Assembly (NCBI GenBank): GCA_022457065.1 | Contig: JAJGBQ010000004.1 | Coordinates: forward strand, 2,170,001 to 2,234,000 | From: Curvularia sp. ZM96 | Lineage: Eukaryota > Ascomycota > Dothideomycetes > Pleosporales > Pleosporaceae | Length of the DNA stretch: 64,000 bases | Reading direction: 5' to 3' | Shown: piece after piece, positions 9,495 to 19,683 of the stretch | Numbering within the stretch: the stretch's first letter is position 1 | Layout of the letters: each line of letters begins with the position of its first letter | Notes under the pieces: model-generated | Databases searched by the model: none | Told to the model about the DNA's origin: nothing | Seen by the model: only the letters and a program-made list of their open reading frames with translations | Translations under genes and position numbers: made by a program

Positions 9495-10665
9495 GATGTC
9501 TGAGTCGGTTTCGGGAGGACGACAATCGTATCTTGCACGGAACTGGACTTTTTGCAAAATTCTTCGTTTTCTTTTTAAAAAGCAATGCAAGTAATGAACA
9601 ATTGAACTTCTGAATGCTATATTCTTTGCAACGACGAGAGGATGAATCTATATATGCTGGTATGATCCTGGCCTCAAAAACGGACAGCGGCTAAGTGTTG
9701 ACCCAAAGGCTACATGCGCGCGCCTAATCAGAAGGAATGAACAGGGTACATAAAAATGATAGGACAATACAAACTAGCGAAGAAAGTATATGTGAGTGAC
9801 GAAAACGAAAATAACTGCGCATTTATTTGTATCAGTGATGCGCCTTCGTTCCTACTCTCCACACGTCGCGCCTTTACATCCTTGTCAGCCCGTCTAGCAC
9901 ACTATGCAAGTTCGAATACGGCACGAAAAACAAGACCAATCGCCTCCTGATTCGAAGTAACGAAGCACAGAGAATAAAAATCTTGCTCAATCATCAATTT
10001 TTATTGATCTAACATACGGTACATGCACCAACATTAATACTAACATCACTACCTCCTAACACTAAGATACCGCCTAGAACAACCACTGAAACCAGATCCA
10101 GACATTGCATCTCCCTCATCCATCTACCACAATATAACAAGGAAACACGAATAAGCATATTGACGTTCACAAGCGGACTCATTACCTACGTAAGCGAACT
10201 AATCACCCACTACTAGCGCAACGACGTTGAGACGTTCGAGGGGCGTCTCTGAGGATTTTCATACGGATGGGGGCCTCGAGGTTGCAGTAGAGGAAACTAC
10301 GAGCAGCTCTCTGAGACAGTCATGGTTCGCATTCCCCCGAACTCTGTTAGTACCTTGACTTTCACGGCCCTCCTTACGTGCTGGGGAGGTATGCATCGCA
10401 ATCCTTTCGAGGTTGATGACCCCTTCCAACTTTAGCGGACTACCAAACATGCCATAGAGTTGAGGAGCGGTGTGAAGTGTGCAGTAGTTTTGAGCGTGGT
10501 AACGATGTAGCTGGCACATGTTCTGTGCTAGCGGAGCTCGCAAGACGCAGGATGTTTCTGCACCCGAGGGATTCAGCGGGTCCCTCATGGCCACGCCGTG
10601 ACAGTGACGGTTATTCTAATCTTGATTTTGTTGAGGATTGAGGGTAGATTTTCATGCGGCATTAC

Positions 10666-10667
<2 letters not shown>
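9495..10667. other. Intergenic, no gene seen
   Basis: Upstream of the SesB-like pseudogene and downstream of the DUF3176 gene. Short open frames on both strands (for example 10259-10594 minus) have no family features. AT-rich around 9950-10200. Confidence 0.5.

Positions 10668-10709
<42 letters not shown>
10668..10709. repeat. (GA)21 microsatellite
   Basis: Forty-two bases of uninterrupted GA dinucleotide, ending 7 bases from the stop codon of the DUF3176 gene, so transcribed as (TC)n at the start of its 3' untranslated region. Likely length-polymorphic between strains. Confidence 0.97.
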
Positions 10710-10711
<2 letters not shown>

Positions 10712-10716
10712 CATTA

Positions 10717-12550
10717 CTATTCCATGCGTCTAAGTACATGACCACCATCGTCCTTACTCTCTAGCCAACCCTTCATTTCCTTGATCCTCTTCTCTAATTC
10801 CTGAGCAGTCCAATTTTCGCATTCTCTTATCCGCCAGCTTTCTTCTATTTGTACAAAAAGAGGTAATATCGCTGAGCTTTTCCATGCTATTACGCCTTTT
10901 CTATAGCTTTGCAACACCGTAGCTATCAAGAAAGCAATACCCATTACTACCTCAGTAATAGGCAGGGCGATCCATCCCCAGTTGACAAGTATATACTGTT
11001 CGTTTGTAATGCTCTGACCAGCTAGTTCCATGCTACCTGAGCTTCGACCAAGAGCATATGACATGCTGTCGCTAACCTGTTCCATAGTCTTCGTAATGTT
11101 TGCCTTTTTCAGCACTAAGCCGAAGATGGCGGATATTGGTAAGGAAGAGAACACATCACCGAGATATAACTCAAGATTAGAATGGTCGCTTTCAACAACC
11201 CTGAAACTTCTGTTCTCTAGGGGTATTGGAGCGCTTGCATTGGAGACGTTAAAAACGATCCGGGAGTCTGAGTCGAAGAGTTCGCTTGCAACAGAGAGTT
11301 CGTAATCTGTAGTGACGCCGAGGTCGAAGACACCATTTACAACTGTAGTGTTTTGGACATGTCGAGCAACCCAGCGAAGGCTACACTCTGTGATATCGGG
11401 CGTTTCTCCGCCATTCAGCCCTTTCGTTCTTGCAGTGGCAAACTCCAACAAGCTAACATGGAGCGTTCCGCCAGATGCAGAAGACTGTCCCCGACGAACA
11501 GTGCTGTTGTATCCAGGTATGTCCGAAGAAGCAGCCGCGAAAGATTCGACCAAGAGTCCAGATGGCGTTCTGTAGCTGCATGATAACAATTGGTCGAACT
11601 TTCCAACGTGTTCGCAAGTTATGTTGGTACTTGAAGTAACGTTTTTGCATTCGCTAGCCACGGCCAAAGTCGTGAAATCATCCCATCGACAGTTACCAGT
11701 GTCGCACTGAAACTGAATAGGCGTGCTAAGATTGTATATGCCATTGAGAACAGCGCCTTCCATCTTTGGATCCGTGTCTCCGCCTTGAAGATCAAAGTCA
11801 GCAGGTATATCATCAGTCTACTGTGAGCTTCTTACGATTTCCCTTGTTTTTATCCGCACCAGAATCGTAAGTTTGACTCTTGTGGAAGATAGCGCCAGAT
11901 GCCTCGAAACTTGGTCTTAGCGGGTATGAGAGCAGTTGCTGTGACAATGGTCCCATAGTGAGAGTTACAATGGTAATGACAGCACCCCATGTAGCTAATT
12001 TAGTCTTGAAATGGAGCCGCCAGATAACTGTTAATGACCCCCACGGCCCACGACTAGCCTCGTCAAGAATCTGGAACTCTTTCAAGGGGCGTGGTGAGCT
12101 CATAAGATGTATCCATTTAAGCTGGCCTATACATGACGCAACTGGGACAATAAGTGTAGTCCGGGCCAGGGTTGAGAGTAGAGCGACCAATGTATTCAGC
12201 GTGATATCGTGAAAGTGCCAACTAGATAGTGACTTCCCTTCATAGGTCCTTAGAATGACGATGATCGCGACTATGCAGCCAAGGCTGAAAATTGCAGCAG
12301 TAATTTCCCAAAACCAGTCTTGGAGAATTGCAGTCTTCTCTTTAATGGGCGCGGAATTGACGTTGTGTTGGTCGTGGTTTGCAGAGTTGTCAAATGATGT
12401 CGCTGTACTAGGATTGATATCCAAGATATTGAGCGTTGGTTCTTGTTTGCAGGGGCTGTGGAGTGGCGAAAGTACTCTTGGGGATGTGCTTGGTGCGAGG
12501 TCCTCTCCGCTCTGGTAAGGAGGAGGTTCATAACCGTGTGAGGGTGCCAT
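10717..12550 (-). CDS. DUF3176 family multi-pass membrane protein
   Basis: Two exons, 11836-12550 and 10717-11783, with a 52-nt intron, give 593 residues, the usual size of this filamentous-fungal family. The N-terminus is disordered and Pro-rich (residues 1-75). The DUF3176 core starts at WFWEITAAIF with hydrophobic segments ITAAIFSLGCIVAIIVIL, TLNTLVALLSTLART and AVITIVTLTMG. A large Cys-containing, probably extracellular region with several NxS/T sites follows (FQCDTGNCRW, SSTNITC). A last membrane segment (LPITEVVMGIAFLIATVL) precedes a short cytoplasmic tail. The intron junction rebuilds the expected frame. Biochemical function of the family is unknown. It lies alone, with no partner gene. 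Confidence 0.9.
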
Positions 12551-13943
12551 TCTGATGAAGATGGTTGTAGAAACAACAGCAGCCTAGTACTTTCAATTTA
12601 AATCAAGAATTCGCAGATGGGTCTGTGCCAGCACTACATGCAGGGTGGCCCCTGGATGGGACGCCTAGTAGCTTTCCATAACTAATTGGGAGGCCTTAGG
12701 CGGCTATGTAATAGTACTATTACAGTTATTGGACTGGTCGCGCCTTGAACTAGTAATGATGGGGCGGAGGATGCGACCCGAAACACTACACCGCAATCCT
12801 TATTTAGGCGCGCTGTACTGCGGCGACGAATTAATGATCAGCCAGCCTCAATAGACTTGCAAGGATTGATTATACGCGATTATCGTAAGAGCGCGGCGTC
12901 GCGACGGATGTAAAGGATTGCGCTTAGGGAACAATCGCGAGGATACAAGTTGTTGAGAGCAGGATCTTGAGTGGAAGTAATATAAGACTTCTGTTCGCCA
13001 AGCCTTTGCTTTGTACAGAGCACATCACGTGATGCGTCTGTTTTTAACATTATTTCCACTGCCATATATATTGCTGTAAATAAATTCATGCGAGTGTGTC
13101 GGGAGACTGTGAGGGGTCTAGGGACATGTACTAGTCTGGGGACACGGAGTAGTCTGGAGATTACGTTTTTGTTCGGGGATAGCTGCTGGTCTGGGGACTG
13201 GCCTTTGTCTGGGGACAAGAGGAGTCTCCGGACGGATCGTAACGATTAAATACATAAAGTACCTTAAAGTACATCATAAATAGAAGCAGTATAATCTTTA
13301 GCTTCAAACACCTTGTAACTAGATACTAGAAAAAGTAAGCTAAAGATCTGGTTTAGTATACTAAGGAGTTTAGGTAGTAACTCGACAGGATGGAAAATAA
13401 CGTGCAAATTTTCAATAGAAGTAAGATACATATCTTCTTTTTCACACTGTCTCCTCCTAATATCTTCCCAGCCTATTTCTCAAGCAAAAAAACATGAACA
13501 AGGATACGGAGAAACATCAGAACATACTGTCCCTATTTCGCTAGAGGTGGTATATCCTTCTCTGTGCCCCCATCAACGTCTGCACATATTGTAAAATTCT
13601 ACCAACCAACTAACTCAACAAACAAGCACATCTTACCGTGCCTTTCTTTTCCATTTCCTCTTTGTAATTCAGATCAAGTTAAAACAAACTCTCTCACCCG
13701 AAACCCTCCCGTACAACATCAACTCCACGCTCAAATGCTCCCCTACAGAGTCACTAAGGAAACGACGACAGTGAAGAATAAAAAAAAAGAGTTCGGTTTT
13801 TCGACGAAAGAAAACAAAAAAAAAAGACAAATGAAAAAGTAGTCAGAGAAGCAGTTGTTATATCAACACAACTCAAAGCTCCCACAGCTTCCTACATACA
13901 AATATCCACAATCCTCTATCAACAATCTCAACAACAACAACAG
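12551..13943. other. Intergenic with a decamer cluster, no gene seen
   Basis: Promoter of the DUF3176 gene and 3' flank of the Opi1-like gene. Contains the GTCTGGGGAC repeat cluster (13116-13233). A 112-codon minus-strand frame at 12880-13218 mostly translates that repeat and is not supported. An A-rich stretch lies at 13775-13840. Confidence 0.5.
13116..13233 (+). repeat. Cluster of GTCTGGGGAC decamers and variants
   Basis: Exact GTCTGGGGAC at 13134, 13189 and 13207; variants GTCTAGGGAC (13116), GTCTGGAGAT (13152), GTTCGGGGAT (13171) and GTCTCCGGAC (13224). Spacing is irregular (17-20 nt between most neighbours), with no larger repeat unit, so this looks like dispersed short motifs or a badly decayed minisatellite. 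Confidence 0.75.
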
Positions 13944-15761
13944 CTACCTCTTCTCTCCTTCCACACCATTCACTTGCAGCAGTCCCGCCTCAAGTTTCAG
14001 TGGCGTCTTCTCCTCGCCGTCCTCATGCAATCCCCTCTTCCTCTCCTGCTGGTGCTGGTGCTGTCCAGCACCACTACTACTCTGCTCGACATCGACGGGC
14101 CTCCTGCCAATCCGCTGCAACCACGTCTCGGCACTCTGAACGGTGCCATCGACAACGGTTGTGATCTGGCCCATCATGTCGAGCCCCTCCTTGGCAAACG
14201 CCAGCATACGGTTCGCGCCGCGAATCTCATCACCCCCAGTGTCACTACCGCGGTGGCTCGCGTTGCGGGAAGCGAGTTGCCAGCGCTGTGGTACTGAGAG
14301 GAGTTGAGTGCGGACTACGGTTTGAGCGTTTTGTGGGAGGGCGCCGCCGGTGTAGCGAGATACGGATTGGACCACGGATTGGAGGGTTTGCCAGATATCT
14401 GACGAGAGGGCCTTGATGCGGTCGGCGATGCGGCGGACTTGGTCGTCTTTTTCAGTGTCGTTGAGGCCCATTTGGGCCATGGTGCCGTTGAGTTGGGCTT
14501 TTTCGTCTAGGGTGGTGTTGGAGGAGGAAGAGGATTGGCGTTGGTTGCGCAGGGCAGCTTCGTATTCTTCTACGACGAGCCGCAGGGCGCGCATGACTGA
14601 GTCAATGTGCGTTGTTGCGTTGCGGAGGAGGCCTAAGCAGAGCTTGAGGGAGCGGAGTGATGTCTCGGATAGGGCCACACCGAGACCAGAGGTTGTCATG
14701 ATGAGCTGTGTGGACCAGTTTACGCGGCGGTCTTGTGGTGTGTCGGATCGCTGCTCTGGTGCCTTTTGCGAATTTGCATCCCCCGATACGACCGCCTCCT
14801 CGTAGTTTGGAGATCGCTGGTCGTCGTAGGCGGGAAGCGACTCAGAATAGGAGGATTGAGAACCGCCTCTTGTTCGCGACGCAGCTGCGAGTGCATCGTC
14901 GACGTCCATGGCATCGTCTGCAGGGCTTGCAATCCTTTGTCGCTTACTTCTGGAACTATCCCCGTCGCCTTGTTCGAGATCGCTGGGCCGGCGATGTCCT
15001 TCGCCCAGATATCGGCGCAGGCTCTTTTCCATGCCGGTCCTCCTACCCACAGACGAAACAGTATTTACCATAGGCGATCCAATATTACGCTCAATCAGTT
15101 CAGCACCATATTGAACCAATCGCGGCGTGTAACCTTTTGTCGTATTGTAAGCGGATATAGAGCCATTGATCGAGCTTCCCAGCCATGGGTGATTGGATGT
15201 AATAAGAGAGAGCAGTGGTTCCGGAGGTTCAGCAGTAGGTGAGCGGGCAGACAGAGTGAGTGATCGTGCCGTAGGCGAGCGAGCAAAATCTATAGCCTAT
15301 AGTTAGTACATGCTTACGCTTGTCACGAGCAAGACAACACGCCTCCCCCACGTACCTGGGTTACCCAGTCCACTCAGCGCCTCGGCCGCCAATCTTACAT
15401 CTGGGTCATCTATACTAACACTCGTCTCACGTATGCTGGAAGTGTCCATGGGGCTTCCTACATCTTCGCGCGGGAGGCCCTCTGGCACACTCGGGAAGGC
15501 GGTGCCGTTGGGAGCGGGCAAGACGCCCCAATGCGAGGCTTCAAACGGCGCGCGCGGACTATATTCTATCGAGTTGTGTGGTGTGTGACGTGGTTTTGTG
15601 TCGGGCAGGTGCAGCGACTTGATGCCGGGCAGTCTTGCATGGTCCTGGGTGTGGCTATGGGTGGGGATATGAGTTGGAACCGAGGGCAGGTGCAGCGACT
15701 CGGGCTCGTGTTGAGTGTATGCAGGCGGCGGGGCACGCTGGAGTGGGCGCTCCTGTTCCAT
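13944..15761 (-). CDS. opi1: Opi1-like transcriptional regulator of phospholipid synthesis
   Basis: Exons 15356-15761 and 13944-15289 with a 66-nt intron (TACTAAC branch point) give 583 residues. The conserved Opi1 blocks are visible: DPDVRLAAEALSGL near the end of exon 1, the SLRRYLGEG segment near residue 225, and the helical region VALSETSLRSLKLCLGLLRNA. A further conserved helical part runs through RRIADRIKALSSDIWQTLQSVV. N- and C-termini are disordered. In yeast Opi1 is held at the ER by phosphatidic acid and enters the nucleus to repress inositol/choline-regulated genes through Ino2/Ino4; in filamentous fungi the exact targets are less clear. A basic patch (SRSKRQRI) could be the nuclear signal. 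An upstream in-frame ATG at 15827 would add 22 residues; the MEQERP start is preferred because it is followed directly by the usual Pro-rich PPPAYTQHEPE. Confidence 0.85.
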
Positions 15762-17219
15762 TGTGCCTTTGCGCGGTGTTGAACGAAAAGGTGCCGCCGG
15801 CGATGGGAGCGACGAGCAGTACCCCACGTACTATGTACGCACGTTCTATGCGCGAAGCAAGACGGGACAGTATTCTAACAATGCGTTCAAGCGCGGTACA
15901 GTGCAATGCAGGGCAGCGCGGTGGGCGTCGCGGGTGTCGCAATGGTCGAGGATGGGACGGAGGAGAAAGCTCGAAAGGGAATGGGCGCTCAGCGGGAGCG
16001 GAATCGGAAGTCGGAGCAGGAATTGAGAGAGCGAGTGCGCGGTGACGATGGGGTTCAGGAGCGGCGGCGTGTCAGGGCGTGGGCAGCATGGCAGGGCGGT
16101 GGTGGAGAGCAGTCGGGCCAGGCACAGGAGGAGAGGCTATGGCATGTTTGACGGGCGGGCGTGGTTGAGGGGGACAGCGAGAGCGAGGGCGACGGTGGCA
16201 GACGAGAGGGCCCGGCGGCAGCAAATTGGGGGTCACGACAAAAGCCATGATTCTCACATGTCAGTCCTATCACATGTCACCGGCGATCCACCCTCTCCAC
16301 GCCACCCATTCGCCCTTGGCACCACGCAGCGAGCACCAAGGGGACAAGGCCCGCCGTGCCCCGGACGTCGACACTGACATTTATACCGAGTCGACGCCCA
16401 TCCCCCGCGCCGCGAGAGCTCGAGGATGCCGTCGCGGTGCGCATTGACGGGCGCTGCTGGGGCTCCGCGCGTGCCAGTACACATTAGCCCGACACATGGC
16501 GTAATGGCCGCCCGTGTCCCTGGCCAGCCTCGTCTTACGCCATTGCCTCTCTCGTCTCGGTTTTTTTGCACGTGTTAGTGCTGGTCAAGCTTCCCCACAC
16601 GTACGTCGTACGTAGGCTGGGAAAACTCCCGACAGCCGCAAGTGGCAAACAGCCCAGCAGCCGGCATCTCGACATGGCAAATCATCGGCCACTCCCAAGC
16701 GCTATCCGCCGCGGGCTTCCAGTCTGATTCCGCGGCTGCTGCTGCTGCTTAACCCGCCTACTATAGCGGGCCCGTTATGCGGTTGACGCACCAAAGAAGC
16801 AACGTGCATGTCTACATGTTACATTCACCACACGTTCAACGGCACACTACAACAGCCAGGTCAAGCACATTCCACGTGACAGCAACTTTGACGATGATTA
16901 TGCATTATCGGTCATTCGAGTATCTTGCGCACCGAGTGTGCGGTCCGCCCATGCAAAAGCCCAGTCCAAACACCCCAGTTGTCGTAATGCGATCAGACCA
17001 ACCATGCTCCCACATGCTTTTATCGTAACACGGGGCAGGCCCAAAGCTTCCTGCCCCACACATAGCAATTACAACAAGTATCAAAACGGCCGACCTTATC
17101 TAAACGGCCATGTCCCATGAAAGACGAAGTAGCAGGAGCCCGGCCAGAAGGTAGCTCCTCGGTCCAGCGCTGGCGCACCAGCTGCGCCTTGATGTTACGC
17201 GCAATCCATCCCCTTACGC
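15762..17219. other. Intergenic: promoter of the Opi1-like gene, 3' flank of the elongase
   Basis: GC-rich near the Opi1 start. Many short frames on both strands, none with family features. Contains two direct copies of TCACATGTCA and a short (GCT)n run near 16735. Confidence 0.6.
16254..16279. promoter_or_regulatory. Two ICRE-like TCACATGTCA boxes
   Basis: Identical ten-base E-box-type motifs at 16254-16263 and 16270-16279, about 0.5 kb upstream of the Opi1-like ATG. Their CACATG core is that of the yeast inositol/choline-responsive element bound by Ino2/Ino4. Assignment is inference from resemblance and location. Confidence 0.35.
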
Positions 17220-18416
17220 TTATGCCTTGCGGCTGCGGGTGGCGCGGCCGTTGGGGGTGCCGTTGGGCGACGAGCCCGTAGCGGCAGCACCGCGGGTGAT
17301 CGAGAGACGCCTGCGCGCCTCGCCAACAGTAGGCACCTTCTCGTCCTTCATCTCCACCAAGGCGCTGGTAGCCCGGCGGCGGCCCTTGGGCACGGGCTTC
17401 TTGTAGGTAGCAAAGTAGAAGGCGAGGAACAGGAACAGGTACGAAGTGATGATGCAGATACCCGAGATGGCAGCAAACTCCTCACCGGCGCACTTGCCCA
17501 TGTTGGGCAGCTGAGGCCAGTAGGTGCTGGTGAAGTAGGTCCACGAGGCAAAGTAGATGAAGCCTAAACATCCGTTAGCTATTTCCATACACCGTTAGAC
17601 ACGGAGAAACCTACCGAGATCAAGGACGAATTGGGTAATCTGGCCAACGGTAATGTACTTCTTCCACCAGATGCGGATGCCTCGGGCGCTCTGGAAGTAG
17701 TACCAGTACATGACAACGTGAACCGCCAAGTTCAGGGTAATGACAGGCCAAGAGACGGGAGTGTGGCCAATGAGCTGGGTGTAGCAGAGAAGGGCCGTTG
17801 CGCCATGGTGGTAGGTGTGGAGGAAAGCTGGAGCTGTTAGCTTTACGTTGTCTTTTTTTCACCGCTTTTCAGATGCACATACTCAAAGGCTTCTTCTTCA
17901 AAAACAGGAAGCAAGTGTCAATCAGCTCGAGGAACTTGGTGAGGTAGTTGAGCTGCGCAGGTTAGCCTAGTCTGCAGAGTGGGCATGTCCGCCGTGAACA
18001 CGTACGTAGTAAAGGATAACCAGCTTGTCCGTCCAGCCGCCCTCGTGGTCACAAATGGCGAAGAAGAGTCCCTTCCTGACCACCGTGGGGATCAATTGCT
18101 CGGCGAAAAGCAGCAACAGCGCGCCGCTGATAGCGGTGAGGTAAAAGTTGTGCACCTTGAAGAGAAAGTTGAGCTTGAAAGGCTCGCGGTTGCGCATAAG
18201 CTCCCGGCCGCCAAAAATTACAATGTAGTATGCAATCAGCGTGGTAACGCATGTCTTGAACGTCGAAAGCGGTGTCACGCCCTGCTCGAAGCGGAAGTCC
18301 TGGGGCTTGTAGCCCGCAATGGGCTCAAAGACCTTTTCAAAGATGGGCCAGAGAGCCACACCAAAGGGACGGTCGAGCGTCGGCGCGCCGTATTCAAGCC
18401 AGTCTGGGTTGCCCAT
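17220..18416 (-). CDS. ELO family very-long-chain fatty acid elongase
   Basis: 3-ketoacyl-CoA synthase of the ER membrane that condenses malonyl-CoA with acyl-CoA in fatty-acid elongation. Exons 18006-18416, 17883-17952, 17615-17827 and 17220-17563 give 345 residues, the normal ELO size. Seen: KFLELIDTCFLFLKKKPLTF, the catalytic histidine box HTYHHG, the MYWYYF motif and TxxQxxQF-like VGQITQFVLD, with several hydrophobic segments. The C-terminus is basic (ending RATRSRKA), as in ER-retained elongases. Intron 2 ends with two acceptors 6 nt apart just before the histidine box; the downstream one (CTCCAG) restores the family sequence PLTFLHTYHHG. Resembles yeast Elo2/Elo3 more than Elo1, but I cannot assign the paralogue. 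Confidence 0.93.
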
Positions 18417-19683
18417 TGTGTCGGTATATGTGTGTGTGCGTGTGCTCGTGCGATGAAGAAAGGATTGAAGGACGGAGTCTGGCGGATACGAGCGTGGATT
18501 GTTTTGATTTAAATGGGCTGCGCCTATCAGACAAGAGCCAAACACAATCCGATGGTGGAGGGTGCAGAGGGAAACAAAAGACGGCAACCACGACCAAGAA
18601 GAGGCAAAGGAACGACAAAAAAGATGTGAAGAAGCAAATCTCACACCGCGAGGGAAAAGATGGAGTGAGCAAGTAGGTTTTTGAAGGGTCGGCGGACAGT
18701 TTTCTTGCCCTACAGCGCCGGAAAGGAGGTCGGAAATGACTGCTGGGGTCTTCCGCCATTGGCGCAGATCTGGCCTATCGAGCGCGCTGCCCGTCCACAT
18801 TGCGACACTGTGCAGACCGAGGCCAGCCCCTAGCCTGCCTGCGCCGGCTGCCAGTCGCTGACCTACGTTGGCCAAGTCTTACACGCAGCATACGCCCTGG
18901 TAAAACAGACGTCGTGTTGCGTGTGCTGCCATGTTCATGCCCATGTTCATGCCTTGTCCCAAAAACCAATGTTTCGAAACGCACCCAGATTCAAATCCCA
19001 TGCATCTCTTCACGTGCTCCGTACCCAAACTGCGCCCAACGACCCGATCGACCCCATTTGGCCCTCGTGCTAAACTCATGCAGACTGTGGAGAGGCCTTC
19101 GACGTGGCAGTCTTGAAAGGGGCACAGGCGTCCCGGGAATCTTGGCGTCCCGGATGCCGAGGCACCGACCCCTTATTGTCCCTTTCGCCCACTCGTCAGT
19201 GTCCGTGGACGGTTCCGGACCAGAATAGCCCTACAACCTCAGGTCCATGTGAGACCGTTCAGCATTGCTTCGTACGAACAAGCAACGTCAACAGGGTAAC
19301 CCCGTGTTTGTTGTTGTTTTTTCTGTGCCACTAGCCATGCCACACAACTTCACCCCTCGTTTTGCATCTTAGTCTCCTTACTGTTGCTTTTTGAACAAGT
19401 CTTGATATTGCATATACACAGCTACGCAAAAGTGAAACCCCTACAAGGTATCACCCTGCACAGCCTTTGCACAGCCGCCAGAAAAACACTGCCACAACAC
19501 CATGGTACTCAAGAAATGAAATCCGTCTTTCTTTTGGGGAGCTAGCCAGCCAGAAAACCCACGCAACCGCTGAATGCCAACATGAACCGTGCGATAGTCG
19601 CCACTACAAGCTAGTATACTCAAAAGCCCCACAGATAGACCAAAGGCTACATGCAACGAGACAACTGAAATAAGCCACACCCT
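18417..19683. other. Intergenic: elongase promoter and PP2A gene 3' flank
   Basis: No gene supported. The stretch next to the elongase ATG has GT-rich then purine-rich leader sequence; open frames are short and overlapping. Confidence 0.6.

Noticed and set aside
12880..13218. 112-codon minus-strand frame
   Set aside because: Mostly translates the decamer cluster; no family features.
13564..13842. 92-codon plus-strand frame
   Set aside because: A-rich, Lys/Asn/Thr low complexity, typical of AT-rich intergenic sequence.
15800..16450. Several overlapping 70-140-codon frames
   Set aside because: GC-rich promoter of the Opi1-like gene gives long chance frames on both strands; none resembles a protein family.
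18975..18995. T-loop-like GATTCAAATCC
   Set aside because: Flanking bases do not pair into a T stem, and no acceptor or anticodon stem is seen.
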